From contig NZ_RKLP01000001.1 in the NCBI RefSeq assembly GCF_004011865.1, forward strand, positions 310,001 through 374,000: a stretch of DNA of 64,000 bases, in the 5' to 3' direction. Under the pieces are notes generated by a model. That model was not told the origin of the DNA. It saw nothing but the letters and a program-made list of their open reading frames with translations, and searched no databases. The DNA comes from Prescottella agglutinans. GTDB lineage: Bacteria; Actinomycetota; Actinomycetes; Mycobacteriales; Mycobacteriaceae. Of the stretch, positions 17,563 through 30,409 are shown piece by piece; within the stretch, counting starts at the first letter, position 1; the number at the start of each line of letters is the position of its first letter. Both the position numbers and the translations under genes were made by a program.

Positions 17563-18498
17563 ATGGACAAGCGCACGCTCGGCAAGCAGGGTCTGACCGT
17601 TTCCGCGCTCGGCTACGGCGCGATGGGCACGGCCATCGGCTACGGCCGGGCCGACGACACCGAGTCGATCGCCGCCATCCGCAGGGCACACGAAATCGGT
17701 GTGACGATGTTCGACACCGCCGAGATGTACGGCTGGGGCGAGGGCGAGAAGCTGCTCGGCCGCGCGTTGGCACCGGTGCGCGACGACGTCGTCATCGCCA
17801 CGAAGTTCGGCCTCACCCGCTCGTTCGGGTGCGACTCGCGTCCCGAGCACATCCGCGAGGTTGTCGACGCCAGCCTGCGCAATCTCGGCGTCGACACGAT
17901 CGACGTGCTCTACCAGCACCGCCCCGACCCGAACGTGCCCATCGAGGACGTGGTCGGCACGATGAAGGAATTCGTCGACGCCGGCAAGGTGAGGTACCTG
18001 GGGCTGTCCGAAGCCGACGAAGCCACCATCCGCGCCGCGCACGCGGTGCATCCGATCTCGGTGTTGCAGAGCGAGTACTCGATCTTCGCGCGCGGGGCCG
18101 AAGCCCTGTTCCCTGTCCTGGAGGAACTCGGTGTCGGCTTCGTCGCCTACTCGCCGCTGGGCCGCGGTTTCCTCAGCGGCGCCGTGGCGCCCCGTGAACA
18201 CTACGACGCCAACGATTTCCGTCAGCACATCCCGTGGTGGGCCCCGGAGAACTTCGCCGCCAACCTCGCGATCGTCGACGAACTGACCGAACTCGCCCGC
18301 CGCAAGAACGCCACCCTGGCCCAGCTCTCGTTGGCGTGGCTCCTGGATCGCCGGGACTATGTCGTGCCGATCCCCGGTTCTCGCAACCCGTCCCGGGTGG
18401 AGCAGAACGTCGCGGCCGCCGACCTGGTTCTGTCCGACGACGACCTGGCCGCGATCGACCGTGTCGCCGCCGACGGCGGCGTCGGCAACCGCATGTAG
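17563..18498 (+). CDS. Aldo/keto reductase
   Basis: 311 residues; the ATG at 17563 has GAAGGGGG six bases upstream and replaces a much longer open frame. The fold is the (alpha/beta)8 barrel of the AKR superfamily. The catalytic tetrad is visible: Asp51 and Tyr56 in FDTAEMYGWGEGE, Lys81 in VVIATKFG, and His119 in DVLYQHRPDP. VPIPGSRNPSRVEQNVAAA near the end is the NADPH-binding signature. It reduces aldehydes or ketones with NADPH; family members close to this one (AKR13/YakC-like) act on small aldehydes. It should be controlled by the divergent TetR protein. Confidence 0.92.
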   Translation: MDKRTLGKQGLTVSALGYGAMGTAIGYGRADDTESIAAIRRAHEIGVTMFDTAEMYGWGEGEKLLGRALAPVRDDVVIATKFGLTRSFGCDSRPEHIREVVDASLRNLGVDTIDVLYQHRPDPNVPIEDVVGTMKEFVDAGKVRYLGLSEADEATIRAAHAVHPISVLQSEYSIFARGAEALFPVLEELGVGFVAYSPLGRGFLSGAVAPREHYDANDFRQHIPWWAPENFAANLAIVDELTELARRKNATLAQLSLAWLLDRRDYVVPIPGSRNPSRVEQNVAAADLVLSDDDLAAIDRVAADGGVGNRM

Positions 18499-18528
18499 CG
18501 CGGTGGTCTCGTCAGTGCGGCGTCGCGG

Positions 18529-19083
18529 TCAATCGCTTCGACCTGCGGAAACAGAAGGAACATCCGCGCCCTCGCTTGCACGATCCTCGTCCGTCCACCG
18601 ATCGATGTGCCGGCACAGCTGGCCGATCGGGCCGATCACCACGTCCCCGTGCGGATCCACCCAGACCGGTTCGGCCGCGTGCAGGCGGGGAACGAGCAGA
18701 TGGCGGCCCCGGCTGGGCCACTGGACGAAGTCGTAGCCGGCGAGCTCGCCCTGAACCGTGTCGGCAACCCACACCGCCGCCTCGCCGAACGTCGCATCCA
18801 TGGTCAGTCCGTGGCCACAGCTGAAGCCGCTGATGCCGCGGGCGCCCTGCCAACCGATCGAGACGTAGTACTCGCCGTTGATCGCGAAGTCCCATTCGAG
18901 TCGGTCGACATTCACGTCCCTGCCGAATCTCAGGCAGCGGAAGTCGCGGGCAACCGCGGCCAGGGCCCGCACCCATGGTCCGGGCGGGTCGAAACCGGGT
19001 CCGTCGAGCACCCCGGAGACGCTGTCGGCCAGGGGGATGCGCCAGGTCAAGCTGTCGTGTTTCCACGGGTCCGGGAGCGGCAT
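18529..19083 (-). CDS. Hypothetical protein
   Basis: 184 residues. The ATG at 19083 is chosen because GAGG lies 10 bases before it; an ATG six codons earlier has no ribosome site. The protein is soluble, with many Trp, Asp and Gly residues (WEFAINGEYYVSIGWQ-like central strands, then a His-rich WPSRGRHLLVPRLHAAEP). No motif that I recognise. It ends 30 bases from the convergent aldo-keto reductase and begins 40 bases after the YidC gene on the same strand. Function unknown. Confidence 0.6.
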   Translation of the reverse strand: MPLPDPWKHDSLTWRIPLADSVSGVLDGPGFDPPGPWVRALAAVARDFRCLRFGRDVNVDRLEWDFAINGEYYVSIGWQGARGISGFSCGHGLTMDATFGEAAVWVADTVQGELAGYDFVQWPSRGRHLLVPRLHAAEPVWVDPHGDVVIGPIGQLCRHIDRWTDEDRASEGADVPSVSAGRSD

Positions 19084-19122
19084 ACCGCCATCCTCACCCA
19101 TGAGGGTCGGCGCGACGGGCGG

Positions 19123-20082
19123 TCAGCGCCGGTTCGCCGTCTTGCGGTTCTGTTTCCGCGGCGGCGTCTTCCGGTTCCCCGTGGGCCGGGCACCGGGTTT
19201 GGGCGCGTGGACTTGCCGCTGTTGCGCGAGTTCCCGCTGCTTGGCGGCTACTTCCCGGTCGATACGGGCGAACACGATGTGCTGCTGCACGTACGTCCAG
19301 ACGTTGTTGCTCACCCAGTACAGCAGGATCGCGATCATCAGGAACGGTCCACCGACGAGAACTCCGAGCGGGAAGACCCACAGCATGAGCTTGTTCATCA
19401 TCGCCGCCTGGGGGCCCGCTGCCGCTTCCGTGCTCTGCCGCGCGACCGACGCTCGTGCGTTGAAGTGCGTGGCGACCGCGGCGATCACCATCAGGGGAAT
19501 CGCCACGGCCGCGATCGTGGCGACGGTCGGGACACCTCCGTGGGCCGCGAACGACGCCAGTGTGCTCTCCGGTGTGGTGATCGCCGCCGAGATCGGCGCA
19601 CCGAACAATCGCGCGCTGAGGAACGACTGCACATCGGTCGCGCTGAAGACGTAGTTCGCGGTGTGCGCGTTGGCTTCCGCGGTCATTCCGAGTTGGCCCG
19701 CACCGGTCCCGGTGCGGTTGAACGAGCGCAGGACGTGCAGCAGCGCGATGAACACCGGCGTCTGGACCAGCACCGGCAGGCAGCCCATCAAGGGATTGAA
19801 GCCGTGTTCCTTCTGGAGTTTCTGCATCTCCAGCGCCATGCGCTGGCGGTCGTCGGCGTACTTCTTCTGCAGGGCCTTGATCTGCGGTTGCAGTTCCCGC
19901 ATCTGGAGGCTCGTGCGTATCTGCCGGATCGCAGGCCCGAGCAGCAGCAAACGCAGGGTGAACACCAGGAACACCACCGCCAGCGCCCAGGCGAAGCCGC
20001 TGTCCGGACCGAGTATCGAGCCGAACGCTTTGTGCCAGAACCACAGGATCCCGGACACGGGGTAGTAGATGAAGTCGAGCAT
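19123..20082 (-). CDS. yidC: YidC/Oxa1 family membrane protein insertase (probable second paralog)
   Basis: 319 residues from an ATG with GAAGAGG upstream. Order: an N-terminal helix near residues 5-25, a second helix ([19 protein letters not shown]), a basic cytosolic loop ([20 protein letters not shown]), the conserved [19 protein letters not shown] segment, further helices, the [13 protein letters not shown] segment, and a strongly basic tail rich in Arg, Lys and Pro. These are the marks of YidC/Oxa1 insertases, which place proteins in the inner membrane alone or with SecYEG. In actinobacteria the main yidC normally lies with rnpA near the origin; this copy is elsewhere, next to a DUF6412-like gene, so it is likely a second, specialised insertase. 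Confidence 0.9.
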   Translation of the reverse strand: MLDFIYYPVSGILWFWHKAFGSILGPDSGFAWALAVVFLVFTLRLLLLGPAIRQIRTSLQMRELQPQIKALQKKYADDRQRMALEMQKLQKEHGFNPLMGCLPVLVQTPVFIALLHVLRSFNRTGTGAGQLGMTAEANAHTANYVFSATDVQSFLSARLFGAPISAAITTPESTLASFAAHGGVPTVATIAAVAIPLMVIAAVATHFNARASVARQSTEAAAGPQAAMMNKLMLWVFPLGVLVGGPFLMIAILLYWVSNNVWTYVQQHIVFARIDREVAAKQRELAQQRQVHAPKPGARPTGNRKTPPRKQNRKTANRR

Positions 20083-20207
20083 GAGCACCTCTTCGCCGCA
20101 CGACGCGACGCAACGGGACATCGTGCGGATGGGTGAGTGCGCCGTAGATGGTCGGAGCGACACGGCGCAGGTGGACAGGGGTGACGGGCGCACCGCACAG
20201 CGAGGAG

Positions 20208-20531
20208 CTATGCGGCGGTCAGCACCTGCCCGGGTGCTCGGGGCTGGCGAGGACGGCCGGGGGTGTTCGGGGCGCTCTGCCGGCGGAACGCGCCGCGCAG
20301 GTGCCGCTCCTCGTGGGGAGGTCCGACAGCAGGTGCCGTCAGCAGGTGCAGCTGAGACAGCGACCCGCGCCCGCCGACAGCCAAGATCACCGCGATCGCG
20401 ACGGCGGTGCCGGCGATCGCGGCCGGGCCGTCGCCGGCGGACGTCGTCGCCATCACCAATGTCAGCACGGCGACCCACGTGAGCTGAACGAGGTTCAGCT
20501 TCCGCGTGAGTATCGACCGGATCCGTGCCAT
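20208..20531 (-). CDS. DUF6412-like small membrane protein
   Basis: 107 residues from an ATG at 20531. It has two hydrophobic helices ([17 protein letters not shown] and [17 protein letters not shown]), then a basic tail ([20 protein letters not shown]). This matches the small DUF6412-type proteins that I recall beside the extra yidC gene of actinobacteria. It precedes yidC on the same strand with 125 bases between, so the two are probably one unit. Role unknown; a helper of the insertase is inference. Confidence 0.65.
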   Translation of the reverse strand: MARIRSILTRKLNLVQLTWVAVLTLVMATTSAGDGPAAIAGTAVAIAVILAVGGRGSLSQLHLLTAPAVGPPHEERHLRGAFRRQSAPNTPGRPRQPRAPGQVLTAA

Positions 20532-20731
20532 GACAAGCAGCGTACCGAGACGCCGGCAGATGGCGCCGATACGGGCCGTGCAGCCGCTTCGCGCGAGACA
20601 CCGACAGGACCTGCGCGGGTCTGCCCGCCCGGTGTCGATGCTGCAACCATTCCCGCGACTCGCGGACGACGCACCCATTCGTCCGGCTAGCGTTCGAGTG
20701 TCCCGGTTCCGCCGCAGACAGGGGGACGACG

Positions 20732-21721
20732 GTGTCCACACGTGTTCTCTCGGACTCGACCTACACCCACGTCGTCGACGTGTCCGTGGACAGGGTCGAC
20801 ATCGGCGAGTGGCTGTTCTCGCTCTCGGAGGCGGAGTACCGGCGGTGCTGTCCCCCGGACCACATCACGGCCGGCGTCGGCACCGACGCCGGCGGACACC
20901 CGCTGTGGATCGGTGTGGAGACGCTCGGCGGCTCCGTCCTGATCCACCGATTCGTCGGCGAGGTCAGCGAGCCGCGCCGGTGCCGGATGGTCTCGAAGTC
21001 GGACGCCGTCGCCGCCGAGGGGCGGACGACTCTCGAGGTGACCTGGGAACTGCGCGCCGAGCCCACCGACGACGGCCGGTGCATCGTCACCGATCGGATC
21101 GTCGTCGCGCCCACCGGCGAGTACTTCGCGTTCCTCGACCGCCACGGCATCACCTTCGAGGACGCCGCGGCGGCGTGCCACACCGCGTGCAACGATCACA
21201 ACCGGCGCGAGACCCCGCTGCTCGCCGCGAGCATCGCGCGCCGGGCGTCGTCGTCGAACGGGCGACACGCGGCCGGCCCCGTTGCCGCCGTGACCATCCG
21301 GCGCGCCCCCTCGACCACCGACGGCGAGGCCGCGAAGGCCGTGGTGCGCCGGAACGCCGAGCAGGTGCAGGGCGGCGGCGACTTCGCGGTGTTCGACGAG
21401 CTGTTCGCCGACGACTACGTCGACCACACCCCGCAGCCGGGGACCAGCCCGGACAAGGCCGGGACCAGACTGCTCTACCAGTCGCTGCGGGCCGCGTTCC
21501 CGGACTTCCACGCCGACATCCACTGGCAGTCGGTGGACGGCGACCTGGTGACGACCTACAAGACGTACCACGGCACGCACCGGGGCGCGTTCATGGGGAT
21601 CGCCCCCACCGGGCGTGCGGTGCAGTTCGAGACCGTCGACGCGATGCGGGTTCGCGACGGCAGGATCGTCGAGCACTGGGGCGTGGCGAATCGGCTGTCA
21701 CTGATGGAGCAGCTCGGCTGA
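20732..21721 (+). CDS. Two-domain protein with C-terminal SnoaL-like polyketide cyclase fold
   Basis: 329 residues from a GTG after GGGGGACGACG. The C-terminal half (from about 200) is a SnoaL/ester-cyclase-like domain: [27 protein letters not shown], then [32 protein letters not shown] and [14 protein letters not shown], the usual order of this fold. The N-terminal 170 residues look like a separate beta-rich domain ([10 protein letters not shown]... HRFVGEV) that I do not recognise with certainty. Some SnoaL-like proteins are isomerases or hydrolases, others only bind ligands. The gene stands alone, convergent on the next one. Confidence 0.7.
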   Translation: MSTRVLSDSTYTHVVDVSVDRVDIGEWLFSLSEAEYRRCCPPDHITAGVGTDAGGHPLWIGVETLGGSVLIHRFVGEVSEPRRCRMVSKSDAVAAEGRTTLEVTWELRAEPTDDGRCIVTDRIVVAPTGEYFAFLDRHGITFEDAAAACHTACNDHNRRETPLLAASIARRASSSNGRHAAGPVAAVTIRRAPSTTDGEAAKAVVRRNAEQVQGGGDFAVFDELFADDYVDHTPQPGTSPDKAGTRLLYQSLRAAFPDFHADIHWQSVDGDLVTTYKTYHGTHRGAFMGIAPTGRAVQFETVDAMRVRDGRIVEHWGVANRLSLMEQLG

Positions 21722-21725
21722 ATCG

Positions 21726-22946
21726 TCAACGACCGCCGTCGAACTCGACCTGCACCGTCGACGCCCCGCGCAACCCGGCCACGGCTTCGGCCTCCGCACG
21801 CAACTGCTCGCGGAGCGTTTTGCTCGGCGGCTCGAATGTCTCGAGTGTCAGCGTCAGTCGGCGGCCGGCCTTGCGGGGGCGCCACGTTCCGGCGATCCTG
21901 CCGTCGGCCAGCACCGCGCCGGGTCCGCCGACCGTCTTCCACACCTGGGCATGGTGCTTCTTGTCGACGATGGATTCCCGATCGCGCAGCTGCAGGTAGG
22001 GGTCGCGCGGCGGCAGCAGTCGCACCCCGCGCGCCCGCTGCACCGACCGCAGGGCATCCAGGTCGCCGGCTAGGATCCACGCCGGGCGGCCGTCGACGTC
22101 GACGGGTGTGAGCTCGTCCTCGACCGTCGCCCACCACGGTGCGGCGTCGCCGGCGCGCACGCCGATCCAGGCGGCGAAGTCCTTGCGGGTGGACGGGCCG
22201 TAGCAGCGCAGGTAGCGGCGGACCAGTTCGGCTCGGGCAGTGGTGGCCTCGACCCGGGGTAGTGGCCGGCCCAACCACTCGTTGACCAGGACGAACGGTG
22301 CCTTGTTCCCACTGCGCGGGGCGAGACAGACGATTCCGCGCAGCGTCAGTATCCGGATGCAGAAGTGCACGACGGCCTGCCCCAGCGGCAGGTGCGTGCC
22401 GTAAGGTCCGTCCGCCAGCCACTTCTCACGGCGGGCCGGCGGCAGCGTTGGCGCGATGCGCTCCGCCAGCTCCGCGCCGAGCTCGTCGATCGCCAGTTGC
22501 TTTCCGGACAGCACGTTCTCGATCTCGTCGGCGATGAGGTCGACCGTCTCGTCCAACCCCATCCCGAGCGTGTCGAGCGCCTGCTCGACGCCGACGATCA
22601 GGTGCAGCCGCGCCTTCTCGGTGGCCGGCAGAACGCCCATGGTGAAGACCTGGGCGTCCGCGGTCGGGAAGTAGAACGGGGCACCGCGCATGGACCAGGA
22701 CTGCAGCAGGCTGCGGGCCTCGGCAACCAGGCGGTCGACGAGATCCCGCGCCACGCCCTCGACCCGGGCGTGCAGCGCGAGCAGTGCCGACCCGGGTGGG
22801 CTGTTCTGAACGCCGCACGCCCCCACCACCCGGTGCAGGTGGTCGAGCGGTTGTCGGGTGGTCAGGTGGTGCGCATGCAGCCGGAACGCGACGACGTCGT
22901 CGGTCCGCACGGTGGCGGCGGCACCGCCGCCCTGACGAGGCGCCAC
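21726..22946 (-). CDS. Winged-helix DNA-binding domain protein (AlkZ/YcaQ-like)
   Basis: 406 residues. It has the pattern of the 'winged helix DNA-binding domain' family (PF06224, related to the DNA glycosylases AlkZ/YcaQ/AlkX): VVAFRLHAHHL at the start, WSMRGAPFYFPTADAQVF near residue 85, long helical middle, RRYLRCYGPSTRKDFAAWIGV near 250, and the C-terminal part LPPRDPYLQLRDRESIVD with VWKTVGGPGAVLADGRIAGTW. Relatives remove bulky or cross-linked bases, so a repair role is likely, but the catalytic QxQ/QxD motif cannot be confirmed here. It is convergent with the SnoaL gene (4 bases between). Confidence 0.8.
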   Translation of the reverse strand: MAPRQGGGAAATVRTDDVVAFRLHAHHLTTRQPLDHLHRVVGACGVQNSPPGSALLALHARVEGVARDLVDRLVAEARSLLQSWSMRGAPFYFPTADAQVFTMGVLPATEKARLHLIVGVEQALDTLGMGLDETVDLIADEIENVLSGKQLAIDELGAELAERIAPTLPPARREKWLADGPYGTHLPLGQAVVHFCIRILTLRGIVCLAPRSGNKAPFVLVNEWLGRPLPRVEATTARAELVRRYLRCYGPSTRKDFAAWIGVRAGDAAPWWATVEDELTPVDVDGRPAWILAGDLDALRSVQRARGVRLLPPRDPYLQLRDRESIVDKKHHAQVWKTVGGPGAVLADGRIAGTWRPRKAGRRLTLTLETFEPPSKTLREQLRAEAEAVAGLRGASTVQVEFDGGR

Positions 22947-22999
22947 CGCTCACCTCCCGTCGACCTTCCCCGACTCACATCACACACCTTCCGTCGGCG

Positions 23000-23033
23000 T
23001 CACACACCGTTTGCATATGAAAACGGTGTGTGA
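23000..23033. repeat. 13-base perfect inverted repeat between two minus-strand genes
   Basis: TCACACACCGTTT (23000-23012) pairs perfectly with AAACGGTGTGTGA (23021-23033) around GCATATGA. It lies after the amidohydrolase stop (23070) and before the winged-helix start (22946). A further CACACACC occurs at 22981. It could be a terminator without T tract or an operator. Confidence 0.6.
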
Positions 23034-23069
23034 ACCCGGCAAGGGGTGTGCGACGCCGGGGGCGCGAGA

Positions 23070-24164
23070 TCAGGCGAACGAACCGCGCGCCGTGACGACC
23101 TCTCCGCCCACCAGAACCAGCGACGGCCGCGACAGCACGTCCGGTCCGGTGCGCGGATCCTGCTCGTACACAATGAGATCCGCGGGAGCACCCGCTGCCA
23201 GTCCCCCGCCGCCGAGCCAGGTCTGCGCGTTCCAGCACGCGGCGCCGAGGGCCTCGGTGGGCGTCATGCCGACCTTGCCGAGCGAGGCGACCTCGTCGGC
23301 GATCCGGCCGTGCCGGACGTGCCCGCCGGCGTCGGTGCCCGCGTAGATCGGGATCCCCGCGTCGCGAGCGGCGCCGATGGTGTCGTTCACCCGCGCGTAC
23401 AGATCCCGCATGTGCGCGGCGTACACCGGGAACCGCGTCGCCCCGTCGGCGATCTCCGGGAAGTTGTCGATGTTGATCAGCGTCGGCACCAGCGCGGTGC
23501 CGCGCTCGGCCATCATCGCGATCGTGGTGTCGGTCAACCCGGTGCCGTGCTCGATGCAGTCGATGCCGGCGGCGATCAGACCGGGCAGCGCGTCCTCGCC
23601 GAACACGTGCGCGGTGACGCGGGCACCCTCGCGGTGCGCCGCCTCGATCGCTTCGACGAGGATGCCGTCGCTCCACAGCGGCGCCAGATCGCCGACCTCG
23701 CGGTCGATCCAGTCCCCCACCAGCTTCACCCAGCCGTCGCCGGCCCGCGCCTGCCGCACCACCTCGTCGGGCAACTGCGACTCGTCCTCGAGGTCGACGG
23801 GCAGGCCGCGGATGTAGCGCTTGGGCGCGGCGATGTGCCGTCCGGCGCGGATGATCCGCGGCAGCCCCGCGACGTCGTCGAGCGAGCGGGTGTCGACCGG
23901 AGACCCGGCGTCCCGCACCAGCAGCACGCCGGCATCACGCTCGATCCGGGCCTGCGCCAGCGCCCCGTCCAGGTCCTCCGCGCCGCCGCCGTAGCGAATC
24001 CCGATGTGGCAGTGCGCATCGACGAGTCCGGGCAGGATCCAGCCCTCGGTGCACAGCGTCTGCGCACCCGGAACCGGCTCGTCGGTGATCTTCCCGTCCG
24101 CGACCCACAGCTCGAACGGCTGCTCGTCGGGCAGGCCGATGCCCCGCAGGTGGAAGGACGTCAC
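23070..24164 (-). CDS. Amidohydrolase family protein
   Basis: 364 residues. The metal-binding motif GLVDAHCHIG lies near residue 48, followed by WVKLVGDW (candidate carboxylated Lys), ARVTAHVFGED (His), DCIEHGTGL (His) and IYAGTDAGG (Asp), the order of ligands in the amidohydrolase superfamily; the C-terminal composite strand is GAPADLIVYEQDP. Substrates of this clade are often imidazolone- or prolidase-like cyclic amides, but none can be named. It starts six bases before... the ffh stop on the same strand, so it is translated from the ffh transcript. The same neighbour is found next to ffh in M. tuberculosis as I recall it. Confidence 0.85.
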   Translation of the reverse strand: MTSFHLRGIGLPDEQPFELWVADGKITDEPVPGAQTLCTEGWILPGLVDAHCHIGIRYGGGAEDLDGALAQARIERDAGVLLVRDAGSPVDTRSLDDVAGLPRIIRAGRHIAAPKRYIRGLPVDLEDESQLPDEVVRQARAGDGWVKLVGDWIDREVGDLAPLWSDGILVEAIEAAHREGARVTAHVFGEDALPGLIAAGIDCIEHGTGLTDTTIAMMAERGTALVPTLINIDNFPEIADGATRFPVYAAHMRDLYARVNDTIGAARDAGIPIYAGTDAGGHVRHGRIADEVASLGKVGMTPTEALGAACWNAQTWLGGGGLAAGAPADLIVYEQDPRTGPDVLSRPSLVLVGGEVVTARGSFA

Positions 24165-24170
24165 CCCGGC

Positions 24171-25754
24171 CTACTTCTTGGGGAGCTTGAGCTGCGACAG
24201 GTCGATGCCCTCGAGTCCCGGAGGCAGCTGGTCGAGACCCTTGGGCATGCTCGACAGGTCCGGGAAGCCTGCGGGCATCCCGCCCGGCATGCCGGGGAAG
24301 CCGCCCGGCATACCACCAGGGAAACCGCCCTTGATCTTCGGCTGCGTCGGGCCCTTGCCGCCCTTCTTGCCCTTCTTGCCCTTCTTGCCGCGGATCTGCT
24401 TGCGGGCGCCGGGCATGCCCATGCGTCCGGCCATCGCGGCCATCATCTTGCGGGCCTCGAAGAAGCGGTCGACGAGCTGGTTGACGTCGGAGACCTTGAC
24501 GCCCGAACCGTTCGCGATGCGCAGGCGGCGCGACGCGTTGATGATCTTCGGGTTCTCGCGCTCCGCCGGCGTCATGCCGCGGATGATCGCCTGGATGCGG
24601 TCGAGCTGCTTCTCGTCGACGTTGGCGAGCGCGTCCTTCATCTGACCGGCGCCCGGCAGCATGCCGAGCAGGTTGCCGATCGGGCCCATCTTGCGCACGG
24701 CCATCATCTGCTCGAGGAAGTCCTCGAGGGTCAGCTCGCCCGAGCCGATCTTCGCCGCCGTGGCCTCGGCCTGCTGGGCGTCGAACACCTGCTCGGCCTG
24801 CTCGATCAGCGTGAGCACGTCACCCATGCCGAGGATGCGGCTGGACATGCGGTCGGGGTGGAAGACGTCGAAGTCCTCGAGCTTCTCACCGGTCGACGCG
24901 AACAGGATCGGCTCGCCGGTGATCTCACGGACGCTCAGCGCGGCACCACCGCGGGCGTCGCCGTCGAGCTTGGTGAGCACGACACCGGTGAACCCGACGC
25001 CCGACTTGAACGCCTCCGCGGTGTGCACCGCGTCCTGGCCGATCATGGCGTCGAGCACGAAGATCGTCTCGTCGGGCTGGACGGCGTCGCGGATGCCCGC
25101 GGCCTGCGCCATCAGCTCCTCGTCGATGCCGAGGCGGCCGGCGGTGTCGACGATGACCACGTCGTACTGCTTGGTGCGGGCCTCCTCGACGCCGGCGCGC
25201 GCGACCTCGACGGGGTCAGCGGCCGAGATGCCGAGCGGGTTCTCGCCGCCGCCGACGGAGGTGCCGGGGTGCGGCGCGAAGACGGCCGCGCCCGCGCGCT
25301 CACCGACGATCTGCAGCTGGCTGACGGCGCCGGGACGCTGGAGGTCACACGCCACGAGCAGCGGCGTGTGGCCCTGGTCCTTGAGCCACTTGGCGAGCTT
25401 GCCGGCGAGGGTGGTCTTACCGGAGCCCTGCAGACCGGCCAGCATGATCACGGTCGGCGGGGTCTTCGCGAACTGCAGGCGGCGGGTCTCACCACCGAGG
25501 ATGCCGACGAGCTCCTCGTTGACGATCTTGACGACCTGCTGCGCCGGGTTGAGGGCGGCCGAGACCTCGGCACCCTTCGCACGCTCCTTGATCTTCGCGA
25601 TGAAGGTGCGGACCACGGGGAGCGCGACGTCGGCCTCCAGGAGCGCGAGACGGATCTCGCGGCACGTGGCGTCGATGTCGGCTCCGGAGAGTCGACCCTT
25701 GCCACGCAGATCCTTGAGGGCTCCGGTCAACCGGTCGGAAAGGGATTCGAACAC
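24171..25754 (-). CDS. ffh: Signal recognition particle protein Ffh (SRP54)
   Basis: 527 residues from a GTG at 25754 (VFESLSDRLTGALKDLRGKG); the frame is open further upstream but this start matches the family. N domain (1-90), G domain with GLQGSGKTT at 107-115 and DTAGRL, and a C-terminal M domain with Met-rich helices. The end is an extended Gly/Met/Pro-rich tail (GGFPGGMPGGFPGMPGGMP) usual in actinobacteria. Ffh binds signal sequences on the ribosome with 4.5S RNA and delivers them to FtsY, encoded 5 kb away in this window. Divergence of the neighbours is absent: glnD lies upstream on the same strand, separated by a terminator. Confidence 0.97.
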   Translation of the reverse strand: MFESLSDRLTGALKDLRGKGRLSGADIDATCREIRLALLEADVALPVVRTFIAKIKERAKGAEVSAALNPAQQVVKIVNEELVGILGGETRRLQFAKTPPTVIMLAGLQGSGKTTLAGKLAKWLKDQGHTPLLVACDLQRPGAVSQLQIVGERAGAAVFAPHPGTSVGGGENPLGISAADPVEVARAGVEEARTKQYDVVIVDTAGRLGIDEELMAQAAGIRDAVQPDETIFVLDAMIGQDAVHTAEAFKSGVGFTGVVLTKLDGDARGGAALSVREITGEPILFASTGEKLEDFDVFHPDRMSSRILGMGDVLTLIEQAEQVFDAQQAEATAAKIGSGELTLEDFLEQMMAVRKMGPIGNLLGMLPGAGQMKDALANVDEKQLDRIQAIIRGMTPAERENPKIINASRRLRIANGSGVKVSDVNQLVDRFFEARKMMAAMAGRMGMPGARKQIRGKKGKKGKKGGKGPTQPKIKGGFPGGMPGGFPGMPGGMPAGFPDLSSMPKGLDQLPPGLEGIDLSQLKLPKK

Positions 25755-25875
25755 CGAATGCGCTCCTGAGCTCTGTGTCGGTCTGGCTGCGGGCCGTGAA
25801 TATTCTCCGACCAGGGTAACCGCTCGAACCGGTGCGGCCACGCGGCAACCCTGGGCATGCCCCGCGAACGTCGAA

Positions 25876-25924
25876 CGGGCGGTTACTGCGGCATCGCCCG
25901 AGAGCCGACTGCAGTAACCGCCCG
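25876..25924 (-). terminator. Strong stem-loop after glnD
   Basis: A perfect 14-base inverted repeat (25876-25889 with 25911-25924) with a 21-base loop, directly beyond the glnD stop at 25932. It separates the amtB-glnB-glnD unit from ffh. Confidence 0.8.
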
Positions 25925-25931
25925 CCGCGCG

Positions 25932-30178
<4,247 letters not shown>

Positions 30179-30347
30179 GGTGAGCCTCCTCGTCAGTGTT
30201 GTCGTTCTGAAGAGAAGAGTGCTCACGTGGTGTTTCATCCGTGGTTTCGGCGAGTTTCGGCTACGTGAACGGATCGGCCGGTTGTGTTGCAGTCGGGTTT
30301 CGGGGCGCCGTCGAATCCGGCCGAAGCACCCGAAACGAGCACAAACG

Positions 30348-30384
30348 CCGCTGCCCGGCCCCGAAACACGGGACCGGGCAGCGG
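30348..30384 (-). terminator. Stem-loop after ftsY
   Basis: CCGCTGCCCGG (30348-30358) pairs perfectly with CCGGGCAGCGG (30374-30384) around 15 bases, about 26 bases past the ftsY stop. Read on the minus strand it is followed by several short T runs. Confidence 0.75.
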
Positions 30385-30409
30385 TGTCGGAGGCGTATCG
30401 AACGGATCG

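Noticed and set aside
16798-18498. A 566-residue frame including the aldo-keto reductase
   Set aside because: The first 255 codons are antisense to the TetR gene; the ATG at 17563 has the ribosome site and gives the family length.
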